The position numbers were made by a program, and so were the translations under genes. Source: Methylocystis echinoides (GTDB lineage Bacteria; Pseudomonadota; Alphaproteobacteria; Rhizobiales; Beijerinckiaceae). From it: a DNA stretch of 64,000 nt. This document shows positions 26,956 through 35,176 of this stretch, one piece after another (position 1 is the stretch's first letter; each line of letters opens with the position of its first letter). The stretch is taken from positions 448,501-512,500 of the forward strand of contig NZ_CP156084.1 of assembly GCF_040687965.1 (NCBI RefSeq). The letters are read 5' to 3'. Below the pieces are notes generated by a model that was not told where the DNA came from, made no database searches, and saw only the letters and a list, made by a program, of their open reading frames with translations.

Positions 26956-27393
26956 ATGATCCGCAGAGCACAAGCCGTCTGGCGCGGCGCCGGCAAAGAT
27001 GGCCGCGGGGAGCTGACGACCGATTCCGGCGTGCTCTCGCATACGCCCTATTCCTACAAGACGCGTTTCGAGAACGAACGCGGGACAAATCCGGAAGAAC
27101 TGATCGCCGCCGCGCATGCGGGCTGCTTCACAATGGCGCTCGCCTTTCTCCTTCAGACGGCCGGCCATACGCCTGATGAATTACACACGGAAGCGGCGGT
27201 GACGCTCGAGCCGGAGGGACAAGGCTTTCGCATTCGAAGCTCAGCTTTGACTCTACGGGGGAGCGTGCCGGGGCTCGACGAGGCGGCTTTTGTCGAGATG
27301 GCCAAAACCGCCGAAACGAACTGTCCGGTATCGAAGCTCCTCAACGCTGAGATCACCTTGGACGCCAAGCTGGGGAGCTCAGTTAAAGGCTAG
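26956..27393 (+). CDS. OsmC/Ohr-family peroxiredoxin
   Basis: The 145-residue protein carries the two redox Cys of the OsmC family: one in AAAHAGCFTMALAF (about residue 56) and one in TNCPVSKLLNAEI (about residue 120). Members reduce organic hydroperoxides using lipoyl or thiol donors in the cytoplasm; the N-terminus (RRAQAVWRGAGKDGRGELTT) is typical of the OsmC branch. GGAGAGG is placed just before the ATG. Eight bases after its stop begins the HtrA-like protease gene, so they probably form a stress-protection operon. Confidence 0.9.
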   Translation: MIRRAQAVWRGAGKDGRGELTTDSGVLSHTPYSYKTRFENERGTNPEELIAAAHAGCFTMALAFLLQTAGHTPDELHTEAAVTLEPEGQGFRIRSSALTLRGSVPGLDEAAFVEMAKTAETNCPVSKLLNAEITLDAKLGSSVKG

Positions 27394-27401
27394 AGCGAAA
27401 C

Positions 27402-28334
27402 GTGACCAACGGGCTCGATCCCTATTCGAGAATGCTCAGCGACGCCGTCGAGGCCGTTTCGCCGTCGGTCGTTCGAATTGACGTGCGTCGCGGGGCCGAG
27501 CGGGCGGGCTCCGGCTCTGGCGTGATCGTTTCCCCTGATGGCCTGCTCTTGACCAACAGCCATGTCGTCCACGGAGCCCGCCGCGTGGAAGCTTCGACGA
27601 TGGAGGGGCGCGCGCTCTCGGCCCGCGTCCTCGGCGACGATCCTGACACGGACCTCGCTTTGCTGCGCATCGACGAGAGCGCGGCTTTGCCGGCCGCGAG
27701 ACTCAGTGATTCGACGCGCCTCAAGCGCGGCCAGCTGGTGTTGGCGATCGGAAACCCTCTCGGCCTCGAGGCGAGCGTAACGGTCGGCGTCATATCGGCG
27801 CTCGGTCGAAGCCTCGCTGCGCGAACGGGACGTCAGATCGAAGACGTCATCCAGACCGACGCGGCGCTCAACCCGGGAAATTCGGGCGGGCCGTTGATCA
27901 CCACCGCCGGCGAGGTCGTCGGCGTCAACACCGCCATCATTCGAGCGGCGCAGGGGATTTGCTTCGCGGTCTCGTCCAACACGGCGGAATTCGTCATGAG
28001 CGAGATTCTTCAGCATGGTCGCGTGCGACGGGGTCATATCGGCGTCGGCGCCGCCACGGTCTCGGTGCCGCGTCGGATCGCGCTGCGGCTCGGCATCGGA
28101 CAGGAGCTGGGCGCCTCGATCATCAGCATCGAACCCGACGGCCCCGCCTGGGAAGGGGGGCTGATGACGCGGGATATTATTCTAAGCGTCGACAACAAGA
28201 CCGTCTCCGGGGCGAATGATCTCATCCGATTCCTCGGTCCGGAGGTGATCGGCCGCGTCGTCGCGTTCGACGTTCTGCGGCGCTCCGAGCTCAAGCGCTT
28301 TTGGGTTGGACCGAAGGAGCGTCAGGCGGCGTGA
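27402..28334 (+). CDS. HtrA/DegP-like trypsin-family protease with PDZ domain, no signal peptide
   Basis: The 310-residue protein has the full Ser protease triad: His in LLLTNSHVVHGARR, Asp in DTDLALLRID, and Ser in NPGNSGGPLI. A C-terminal PDZ domain follows (GASIISIEPDGPAWEGGLMT). DegP relatives are normally periplasmic; here the catalytic domain starts within 20 residues of the N-terminus and no signal peptide or membrane segment is seen, so a cytosolic location is likely. The start is GTG at 27402 (an ATG at 27432 would cut into the domain start). Co-expression with OsmC suggests removal of oxidatively damaged proteins, which is an inference. Confidence 0.88.
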   Translation: MTNGLDPYSRMLSDAVEAVSPSVVRIDVRRGAERAGSGSGVIVSPDGLLLTNSHVVHGARRVEASTMEGRALSARVLGDDPDTDLALLRIDESAALPAARLSDSTRLKRGQLVLAIGNPLGLEASVTVGVISALGRSLAARTGRQIEDVIQTDAALNPGNSGGPLITTAGEVVGVNTAIIRAAQGICFAVSSNTAEFVMSEILQHGRVRRGHIGVGAATVSVPRRIALRLGIGQELGASIISIEPDGPAWEGGLMTRDIILSVDNKTVSGANDLIRFLGPEVIGRVVAFDVLRRSELKRFWVGPKERQAA

Positions 28335-28371
28335 AATCATAGATCTCAGCGATCTGATCGAGGAGGCGGCG

Positions 28372-28455
28372 ATGATGAACCAAAAAACGGTTATGGGCGC
28401 GGTGGCGCTCCTCTACGCTCTTGCCCTGATCGAAATTTTCATTCTTGGGTGGTAG
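28372..28455 (+). CDS. 27-residue single-span membrane microprotein
   Basis: Reading from ATG 28372: a short polar start (MMNQKT) and a continuous hydrophobic helix (VMGAVALLYALALIEIFILG, one Glu inside) ending at TAG 28453. GAGGAGG stands five bases before the ATG. The gene lies 37 bp after the HtrA-like protease gene on the same strand. Function unknown; such peptides often bind and modulate membrane enzymes. Confidence 0.6.
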   Translation: MMNQKTVMGAVALLYALALIEIFILGW

Positions 28456-28594
28456 AGTTGCAGGATGGATCATGCGCGCCGCCGTCGTTGGGCGGACCGC
28501 GCGGGACTAGGTAGGATCACGTATTACGAACCCGTTCTCGGCTTCGTATTGTCCTGGCGAAGTTGATGGTCGATCTTAAGATTCGGAGGCGAGC

Positions 28595-29206
28595 ATTTCT
28601 AATCTGGATATCCGGCGGCTGACGCCCGCCGACCCGCGCAAGGGCGACGTGATCCTTCTACTTGCCGATACCTTCCAAAACCATCCGCTTTTCGACTTCG
28701 CCTTTCCCCGCGTCGCGTCAAGACGCGCGATTTTGCGCCGGCTTTTTCGCCCCATCGTCGAGGACGCGTTGATTTTCGGTCGCGTCGACGTCGCGGTCGC
28801 GGACGATATTGTCGGCGTCCTTTTGTGGTACCCGCCGGGGGCCTATCCGATGACGACCCGCCGCGCCTTGCGGGGCCTCCCGGATTATCTGCGCATCGCC
28901 TGCCGTGATCCCCTCGGCCTATTCAAACTGTACCGCATCCAGGCCGCGCTCGATCGCCTGCGGCCGAAACAGCCGCATTGCCATGGCTACTTTCTCGGCG
29001 GTCGCGCCGGGGCCCGCATTGGGGCGATCCTAGCCCGCAAATTGCTCGAAGAAGTCGACGCGAACGGATGGCCGGCCTATCTGGAAACGCAGGACTCCCG
29101 GACGGTCGCGCTCTATCTCAAACTCGGCTTTGATCTCATCAAGAGCGCGTTTCCGACGCTTCCCGGCGCGCCGCTCACCTCCACGATGTGGCGAAGCGCT
29201 CGTTAG
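28595..29206 (+). CDS. GNAT-family N-acetyltransferase, probable ATT start
   Basis: The protein begins with SNLDIRRLTPADP and has a GNAT fold. A central beta-strand and pyrophosphate loop are in CHGYFLGGRAGARIGAILAR, followed by the late strand and helix in AYLETQDSRTVALYLKLGF. It should transfer an acetyl group from acetyl-CoA to an unknown amine. No ATG, GTG or TTG lies between the in-frame stop at 28577 and a GTG at 28649, yet the coding pattern continues upstream of that GTG. A GGAGG at 28585-28589 is placed five bases before ATT 28595, giving about 203 residues. GTG 28649 (185 residues) would lose the first beta-strand. Confidence 0.78.
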   Translation: MSNLDIRRLTPADPRKGDVILLLADTFQNHPLFDFAFPRVASRRAILRRLFRPIVEDALIFGRVDVAVADDIVGVLLWYPPGAYPMTTRRALRGLPDYLRIACRDPLGLFKLYRIQAALDRLRPKQPHCHGYFLGGRAGARIGAILARKLLEEVDANGWPAYLETQDSRTVALYLKLGFDLIKSAFPTLPGAPLTSTMWRSAR

Positions 29207-29240
29207 CAGGCAAAGATAGCGGCGATCGGTCCGAGCGGCG

Positions 29241-30959
29241 TCAGGCCGCCGCATCGGTTCTCCTGTCCATTGCGGCCATATCGAGACCACGAAAGATCGC
29301 ACAACGTCGAAAGACGCTCAGATCCGGCGGAACCTGTTTGTGGTGGCAGAATTTGGCGACCAGCTTCGTCAGACCTTTGATATCGCGCCCTGTCGCCTCG
29401 GGGAATGCGCGCACCAGCGCGTCGATGATCCGGTCATCCAGGCCGAGTGCGAACTGATCCGACATGACGCGCCAGATGCGGCGTCGGGCTTCCTCGTCGG
29501 GTGGATAATAACGAATCAAGGCGATGCAGCGGGATACGATGGCTTCATCGATGTCGTCGACCCGGTTGGTGGTGAGGAAGAGCAAGCCGTTGAAATATTC
29601 GAGCACCCGCAGGAAAACGCCGACGACGGCGTTCATCGCCATATTGTCGTCGCGCCGCCGGATATAGACATCCGCCTCGTCGATCAGCATGACCGCGCCC
29701 CAGCGCTGCGCGCGCGTGAGAACCTCCTTGAGCGCCGTCTCCATGGTCGAGACATTGAGCCCGAGCTGACCCGAGTGCACGCGATAGAGCGGGCGCTGGA
29801 TGATTTCAGAATAGACTTCCGCCGTCAGGGTCTTGCCGACTCCGGGCGGCCCGGCGCAGAGCACAGTCGTTCCGCCCGACTTCCCCTTCACAATGTCATC
29901 CATCAGCAGATCCATCTCCGCCGTGAGAATGTCGATCAGGTCCGTCTGCTCGGGCGGAAGCACCAGCTTGTCCTTGAGCTCTGGCTGATAGCGGTAAGGC
30001 TGCATTTCGTCGACATGCACCCAAAGATGCTGGTGCAGATCGAGATGGAACATCAAGATGTACGGATGGACCGGAATGCGCGTGAAGAGGCCCTCCGGTA
30101 TATGCCCGCGCAGTTCCGCGATCTCGTCCTCCGCTGCGAAGCGATTGCTCTTGCCGGCTTTGCGCAGGAAATGGCCCAGAATGTCTCCCGGCGCCTCGAG
30201 CGTCAGGCTGCGGTTCGAGAGCACGCCTTCATCATTGACAAGGCGCGCGTCGGCGCCGCTCGTCGACAGGACCACAATATCCTTACGCGCCCAATCCGTG
30301 TCCCGATGCGTCGCACTCGGGTCCTCGGCGTGAAATCCGATGCCTTTGCCGCTGAATTGCTGGCCATATCGGGAGCGCCACTCGAAATAGGTCGCACTCG
30401 CTGCTTCGAAGGCCTCGACGAGTTGCGGCGTCTCGCGCAGGAATCCCTTCGCCGCGAGAACCTCGCTGATCGTGCGGCCGCTGATGTCCCCCGCCATGAT
30501 GCGGATGAGACTCGACTGGAGCGTCCCCTTGGCGTTGGCCTTCAACTCGATCAGAATCTTTCCAGCTTCGTCGTTCGACGCCGGCACGTAATCGATGCGC
30601 GTAATCACATATGGCAACGCCTTGGTGGTGACGTTTGCGGTGAACAGCCAGCCATGGATCGGCGCCACTGTCAGATATCTGACCAAGGCAGGCAGCGCGT
30701 CCTCGAGATCGCCGGCTTCGAACCGGACGCCCTCGGTCGCCAACGCGCCCCGCAAGGTCGCGAGCTGCGCCGCGCGAGCCCGCAATTCCGGCCCTGCGCG
30801 CCGGTAGCGTTCCTCAAGGAAATCCAGTTGCTCGCTGGAGAGATGCGATAGATTGACGTCGACGCGGTCGCTGAAGCGCAGTTGCGCGGCGAGGCCTTCC
30901 TGAGAAGGAAAACGCGCGATCAACGCTTCGACATCGCCTCTTGCTATTTCAATATTCAT
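29241..30959 (-). CDS. AAA+ ATPase of unknown process
   Basis: The 572-residue protein has about 330 N-terminal residues of no family I recognise, then an AAA+ module. Walker A is CAGPPGVGKTLTAEVYSE, Walker B is GAVMLIDEADVYI, sensor 1 is GLLFLTTNRVDDI, and the arginine-finger region is DEAIVSRCIALIRY. The C-terminal lid contains GRDIKGLTKLVAKF. Such proteins remodel or disassemble other proteins using ATP. It is 36 bp downstream of the Rieske ferredoxin gene and co-directional, so it may act on an iron-sulphur or oxygenase partner (inference). ATG 30959 is well placed. No signal peptide or transmembrane segment is seen. Confidence 0.85.
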   Translation of the reverse strand: MNIEIARGDVEALIARFPSQEGLAAQLRFSDRVDVNLSHLSSEQLDFLEERYRRAGPELRARAAQLATLRGALATEGVRFEAGDLEDALPALVRYLTVAPIHGWLFTANVTTKALPYVITRIDYVPASNDEAGKILIELKANAKGTLQSSLIRIMAGDISGRTISEVLAAKGFLRETPQLVEAFEAASATYFEWRSRYGQQFSGKGIGFHAEDPSATHRDTDWARKDIVVLSTSGADARLVNDEGVLSNRSLTLEAPGDILGHFLRKAGKSNRFAAEDEIAELRGHIPEGLFTRIPVHPYILMFHLDLHQHLWVHVDEMQPYRYQPELKDKLVLPPEQTDLIDILTAEMDLLMDDIVKGKSGGTTVLCAGPPGVGKTLTAEVYSEIIQRPLYRVHSGQLGLNVSTMETALKEVLTRAQRWGAVMLIDEADVYIRRRDDNMAMNAVVGVFLRVLEYFNGLLFLTTNRVDDIDEAIVSRCIALIRYYPPDEEARRRIWRVMSDQFALGLDDRIIDALVRAFPEATGRDIKGLTKLVAKFCHHKQVPPDLSVFRRCAIFRGLDMAAMDRRTDAAA

Positions 30960-30995
30960 CCTGTCCGCCGTCGTTCCTGGCTTCGCCCTGATCTT

Positions 30996-31349
30996 CTAAG
31001 CGGAGGTGACGCCCGCCGGCGAACGTGCTGGCTTGATCGGTCCAACGTCGACCTGAATCTGATCGCCTTCAATGCGCAAGTCGTAGGGATGAAGGGCGTT
31101 GCGAACCACATGCGTCACGCATTTGCCGCTGACGCCGTCGAAACCCCATTGATGAAGCGGGCAGGTAACGGTCTTCCCGTTGAACGTCGCGTCGGTCAAC
31201 GGCATATCCGCATGTGGACAGCGCCCACGAAAGGCCTTGAGCTCACCCCCCGTGGGCCAAACCAGGAGCACGCTTTTCTTACCGGCATGAAAAAGGCCCA
31301 TGCCGCCCTCAGCCACGTCGCTTGTGTGACAGATAGAGGTGAACGCCAT
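30996..31349 (-). CDS. Rieske [2Fe-2S] ferredoxin-like protein
   Basis: The 117-residue soluble protein has both Rieske cluster motifs: C-x-H in GRCPHADMPLTDATF (about residue 45) and C-x2-H in TCPLHQWGFDGVSG (about residue 65). It is the size of the ferredoxin components of aromatic oxygenases (TmoC/NdoA type), which pass electrons to an oxygenase or reductase partner. No oxygenase gene is nearby. It is the first gene of a probable two-gene operon with the AAA+ ATPase. ATG 31349 leaves no leader sequence, so it is cytosolic. Confidence 0.88.
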   Translation of the reverse strand: MAFTSICHTSDVAEGGMGLFHAGKKSVLLVWPTGGELKAFRGRCPHADMPLTDATFNGKTVTCPLHQWGFDGVSGKCVTHVVRNALHPYDLRIEGDQIQVDVGPIKPARSPAGVTSA

Positions 31350-31738
31350 CGCCGCCGCCTTTTCGAGACGCAGATGGACACGATCGCTGCAAATAGCAGG
31401 CCAGCAGACAAGCCGGCGTAAGGAGCAGAGGATCAGGCCGCCGCGTCGACGCGAACGACGCGCCTTATTCAGGGTGTGCAGCGTCTGCGTCGCAGGCCAA
31501 TGCCCTGCCCTGCCCCAGCGGAAAGCCTGTCAATAGAGTACAAGGCTTCGCACTGTGTTGCGAAGCCGACAAATAGGCGCTCTTACCGTTAGGCAAGCCG
31601 AGCCGGGAAGCTTCGTGGCGCCCCTGCTCTCCAAAACGCCCCAGAAGCCGCCGCATGTTTGGCTGATAACCTACCGCGCGCGCCGCTCAGAGCAGCAGCC
31701 AAACACGCGTTTAACGCCGTCGAACGGTTGAAAACACC
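31350..31738. other. Intergenic stretch with one hairpin
   Basis: About 390 bases between the divergent Rieske and PAS-kinase genes. A 9-bp perfect inverted repeat lies at 31544-31567; no coding frame is supported. Promoters for both genes should be here. Confidence 0.45.
31544..31567. repeat. Inverted repeat (9-bp arms)
   Basis: GGCTTCGCA (31544-31552) and TGCGAAGCC (31559-31567) around the loop CTGTGT. No T-run follows on either strand, so it is not a standard terminator. It may be an operator or a fragment of a dispersed palindrome. Confidence 0.5.
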
Positions 31739-31783
31739 GTGGCGAAAGCTACGTTTTCCCTGTGTGAAAACGGGACCCGCGAC

Positions 31784-32866
31784 ATGGACGAGGGCTACTC
31801 CTGGCTCCGACTGATGATCGACAGCTCTTTCGCAAGTCGGTTGCTCGTCGACCGCGAAGGCGCCGTCGTCTTCGCCAATCGGGCCGCCGAAACTTTGTTC
31901 GGCTACTCACCGGGCGAATTGGTGGGCAAGCCGGTGGACGTCATTTTCAAGTCCCCGAAAGATCGCAATCTTGCTGTGCCTCGACGCTATTTCCCGGGGC
32001 GGAGGATCGTCGGAGACGATGAGGAGATCAAAGGCCGAACGAAACAAGGCGACGAGCTGACCTTACGCGTCGGCACGTCCCGGATCGAGACCGATGCGGC
32101 GTCGTATCTGTCCGTCACCATCTTCGACATCACAAAATACAAGCAGACTGAGCTGGAGCTGCTTTTTCGAGGCAGCCAGCTCGAGGAGGCCAAGCGTCGC
32201 GTTTCGAAATTCGCCTATCTCGCCACCCACGACCTTCGCGATCGTTTACGCATGATCGCGTCCTGCTGCGACGCCGTTACGACGGCTCTGGCGCAGGGCG
32301 ACGCAAAGGCGGCGGCAAACGCAGGCGAGATTGCCCTCGACTCGGCGTCGCGGGCCGAGCGGCTCGTCGGCGCGCTGATGGAATACAGCCTGGAAGCCTC
32401 CGCCATTCTCAATCTGGAATTTATTCATCTCAGAAGCGAAATCGATCTCATTATTGCAAAGCTCGCGCAGCAAGGCGACGCCAGCGTAAAGATCGCCAAT
32501 AATGTCCCGGTCGATCTGACGATAAAAGCTGACCGCAACCAATTCATGCGCCTCGTCGGCAATCTCATCGAGAGATCTATGGCTGTCGCGCGCAGGCCCG
32601 CCGCGCCTCAGATCAACATTTCGGCGGTGCTGAACAAAGAACATAATCGCATCCGGCTGGCGATTGGCGGGCGCGATGTTGGTAAGGACGGACCGAGCGC
32701 TTCGCTTCAAACCCTGTCGCAAATCCCCTCCGAAGCAGGGCTCGCGGCGGTCAAATCGATTTGCGAACAGAATGGCTGGACGGTCAAAATCGAAACTTTG
32801 CCCGACCATGGCGCTGGGTTCCAGGTGGATATTCCGCTCAACCAGCCTTTAGCCGCCATGCATTAG
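31784..32866 (+). CDS. PAS-domain histidine-kinase-like protein with degenerate ATPase domain
   Basis: About 360 residues. A PAS domain (LLVDREGAVVFANRAAETLF, FGYSPGELVGKP) is followed by a HisKA-like segment with the His kept in KFAYLATHDLRDRLRMI, although the usual Pro after the acidic residue is Arg. The ATPase part is eroded: the N-box region reads RLVGNLIERSMAVA (the second Asn is lost) and the G1 region reads LAIGGRDVGKDG in place of D-x-G-x-G. Only the final strand pattern (LAAVKSICEQNGW, HGAGFQVDIPL) is near normal. It is soluble, with no response regulator beside it. Start: ATG 31784 directly before the PAS core; a GTG at 31739 would add 15 residues. Confidence 0.75.
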   Translation: MDEGYSWLRLMIDSSFASRLLVDREGAVVFANRAAETLFGYSPGELVGKPVDVIFKSPKDRNLAVPRRYFPGRRIVGDDEEIKGRTKQGDELTLRVGTSRIETDAASYLSVTIFDITKYKQTELELLFRGSQLEEAKRRVSKFAYLATHDLRDRLRMIASCCDAVTTALAQGDAKAAANAGEIALDSASRAERLVGALMEYSLEASAILNLEFIHLRSEIDLIIAKLAQQGDASVKIANNVPVDLTIKADRNQFMRLVGNLIERSMAVARRPAAPQINISAVLNKEHNRIRLAIGGRDVGKDGPSASLQTLSQIPSEAGLAAVKSICEQNGWTVKIETLPDHGAGFQVDIPLNQPLAAMH

Positions 32867-32924
32867 TTTAACGCCCTGGCCTGGCCGTAGCGCCCGCGGA
32901 TGAGCGAATGGTTGAGAGCCGAAC

Positions 32925-33581
32925 ATGCCGAAGCCCGCCCTTCTCTTCATCATTCTCCTCTCGTCGCTGCTCTGGTTTGGCCTCGCGGTTCTCGGCTGGG
33001 GCGGGCTCGCGGCCTTCTTCGCCCATCCGGCGCGCGTCGCGCTCGTGATAATCGGCTTCGCGTTCGCCGTCGCCGGCTCCTTTAGCGAAGCGGGCCTGCG
33101 GACAGGCGAGCGGGAAGATCGCAGCAACCGCTGGATCTTCATCCCCTTTCTGATCATCGGCCTGTTGTCCGGTTGGCTGCCGGCATGGTCCGATCGCCAC
33201 GACTTTCTGGTGATTGACGGCGATAGCGTGCGCTGGCTTGGCGTCTTGCTGTTTGCCGCCGGCGGCGCTCTGCGCCTCGCTCCGACTTTCGTGCTCGGTC
33301 GTCGCTTCAGCGGATTGGTGGCGATCCAGCCGGGGCATACGCTGGAGACCGGCGGGCTTTACGGCATCATTCGTCATCCCTCTTATCTGGGCCTTATTGT
33401 GATGATGCTCGGCTGGGGGCTGACCTTCCGTTCGCTGGCGGGGGTGGCGCTGACGGCGCTGTTCATCCCGCCGCTGATCGCGCGCATCCATTCCGAGGAG
33501 GCGCTGCTCGAAGACCATTTCGGCGACGCCTATCGGGCCTATCGCGCCCGCACCTATCGGCTGATGCCCGGGGTATATTGA
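32925..33581 (+). CDS. Isoprenylcysteine/phospholipid methyltransferase-family membrane protein
   Basis: The 218-residue protein has five or so hydrophobic segments. The C-terminal ICMT/PEMT-type signature is GGLYGIIRHPSYLGLIVMML, followed by the terminal segment EEALLEDHFGDAYRAYRAR, which forms the SAM-binding site at the membrane surface. Members methylate lipid or prenyl-protein substrates in the inner membrane. The bacterial substrate of this subgroup is not known. It precedes the CDF exporter gene by 42 bp and may share its transcript. Confidence 0.82.
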   Translation: MPKPALLFIILLSSLLWFGLAVLGWGGLAAFFAHPARVALVIIGFAFAVAGSFSEAGLRTGEREDRSNRWIFIPFLIIGLLSGWLPAWSDRHDFLVIDGDSVRWLGVLLFAAGGALRLAPTFVLGRRFSGLVAIQPGHTLETGGLYGIIRHPSYLGLIVMMLGWGLTFRSLAGVALTALFIPPLIARIHSEEALLEDHFGDAYRAYRARTYRLMPGVY

Positions 33582-33623
33582 CGCCTTTGCTGCGAAACAG
33601 TGGAAGGATGTTAGACAATAGAG

Positions 33624-34541
33624 ATGCCGCACGACCATCGCCGCCATGATGAGGGCCACGCCCACGCGCCGCGAGGCTATGATTTCGCCTTCGCTCTCGG
33701 CGTCGCGCTCAATCTCGCGCTCGTGCTTGCGGAACTGGCTTTTGGCTTTCTGTCGAATTCCCTCGCCCTGATCTCGGACGGGGTGCACAATCTCTCCGAT
33801 GTGCTCGGGCTGCTCCTCGCTTGGGGCGGATCCTGGCTCGCGACGCGCCAGCCGAGCGCCTCCCGCACTTACGGCTATCGGCGCGCATCGATTTTGGCGG
33901 CGCTTGGCAACGCCTCCCTGCTGCTGGTGGCCACGGGCGGCCTCCTCGCCGAAGCTGCGCAACGGCTCGCCGACCCCCCGCCCGTCGCAAGCAGCACCGT
34001 GCTATGGGTCGCTTCGATCGCGATCGCCATCAATACCGCGACGGCGCTGATGTTCATGCGCGGTCGCGAAAAGGACCTGAACATCAAGGGCGCGTTCCTG
34101 CACATGGCGGCGGACGCCGCGGTGTCGCTCGGCGTCGTCATCGCCGCGCTGCTTATTGGTCAAACGGGATGGTTATGGCTCGACCCCGTAACGAGCGTCG
34201 CAGTCGCTGTCGTCCTCCTCTGGAGCGGCTGGGGCGTGATGCGCGATGCGCTCAATCTGGCGCTCGACGCCGTCCCGGCAGGAATAGACCGACCCGCGGT
34301 GGAAGCCTATTTGGCAGGCCTGCCCGGCGTCATCGAAGTCCACGACCTCCACATCTGGGGCATGAGCACGACTGAAACCGCGTTGACGGCGCATCTCGTG
34401 CGTCCACACGCCGGATTGGACGACCCGCTTCTGGCGGACGTCGCGCGAGAGCTCGATCGTCGCTTTTGCATCCATCACGCCACGATCCAGATTGAAAGCG
34501 GCGCGACGGAATGCCGCCTCGCGCCGAGCCATGTCGTGTGA
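33624..34541 (+). CDS. Cation diffusion facilitator (CDF) family metal exporter
   Basis: The 305-residue protein starts with a His-rich stretch (PHDHRRHDEGHAHAP) followed by six membrane segments. The metal-site residues are visible in NSLALISDGVHNLSDVLGLL (helix II, with H-x3-D) and KGAFLHMAADAAVSLGVVIA (helix V, with H-x3-D). A cytosolic C-terminal domain with EVHDLHIWGMSTTETAL closes the protein. It exports Zn2+, or a related divalent ion, in exchange for protons, in the CzcD/ZitB branch. It is the last core-like gene before the XRE/integrase region. The ATG at 33624 is the natural start. Confidence 0.92.
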   Translation: MPHDHRRHDEGHAHAPRGYDFAFALGVALNLALVLAELAFGFLSNSLALISDGVHNLSDVLGLLLAWGGSWLATRQPSASRTYGYRRASILAALGNASLLLVATGGLLAEAAQRLADPPPVASSTVLWVASIAIAINTATALMFMRGREKDLNIKGAFLHMAADAAVSLGVVIAALLIGQTGWLWLDPVTSVAVAVVLLWSGWGVMRDALNLALDAVPAGIDRPAVEAYLAGLPGVIEVHDLHIWGMSTTETALTAHLVRPHAGLDDPLLADVARELDRRFCIHHATIQIESGATECRLAPSHVV

Positions 34542-34561
34542 TTTGGAATCATCCACTCCTG

Positions 34562-34577
34562 CGTTCCTTTAGGAACG
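34562..34577. repeat. Short inverted repeat after the CDF gene
   Basis: CGTTCCT and AGGAACG with two bases between, 21 bp after the CDF stop codon. It may be a weak terminator or mark the edge of the accessory region. Confidence 0.35.
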
Positions 34578-34687
34578 GAGGCATCGCCGGCCTCCCTCTT
34601 CCGAGTACGGGCCGGAGCTATACGTGAAAACGCGCACTGGCGACAGGCCCGCGAGGAGGCCTTGCTACCTAAAGGCAAAGCTAAATA

Positions 34688-34939
34688 TCATCCTTCGTTT
34701 GGCTCTTTCTTCAACCGGACGCCGGCGCCTCCGCCATTGGCAGGAATAAACACGACGCCCGCAGCTTCAAGCGCCGCTCTTAACGACGAAAGCGTAGTCT
34801 GATCTCCACCGGACTTCCCGGTTTCGAAATTTGTAATTGTGTTTCGATGCACCCCTGAACGTGCGGAAAGCTCTCGAACACTCCAATCCACCAGCGCTCT
34901 ACCGGCGCGTATCTGTGCTCTTGTCACATGCTTCGGCAT
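34688..34939 (-). CDS. XRE-family helix-turn-helix regulator
   Basis: The 83-residue protein is almost entirely one HTH domain: RAQIRAGRALVDWSVRELSA, then RSGVHRNTITNFETGKSGG (recognition helix region), and a short tail with GVVFIPANGGGAGVRLKK. That tail is typical of small Cro/CI-like regulators of mobile elements in alphaproteobacteria. It is divergent from the tyrosine integrase gene, from which it is 237 bp away, and may control it. ATG 34939. Confidence 0.85.
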   Translation of the reverse strand: MPKHVTRAQIRAGRALVDWSVRELSARSGVHRNTITNFETGKSGGDQTTLSSLRAALEAAGVVFIPANGGGAGVRLKKEPNEG

Positions 34940-35176
34940 GTGCTATTTCCATATGCGAAAATCGATCACTCTGCGCTTACCACAAACCTGAGCAGACACA
35001 TAATTCGGTGAACCGACAGGTTTGCTCATGTGCCACGCCTACATTCCGCTTCTCCCCCTCGTCCCAGCGCGAGGATGGGCCCTCCGCGCGGCGATCAAAG
35101 AGACCGGACGCGATGGTTGCAAGCCCGACGCCGAGCGGAGTGGTGGGCTAAGACCGCCCTGCATTGCGGAGTCGCT

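Noticed and set aside
29340-30851. A 503-residue plus-strand open frame opposite the AAA+ ATPase
   Set aside because: The minus strand encodes clear Walker and sensor motifs there; the long frame is an antisense by-product of high GC.
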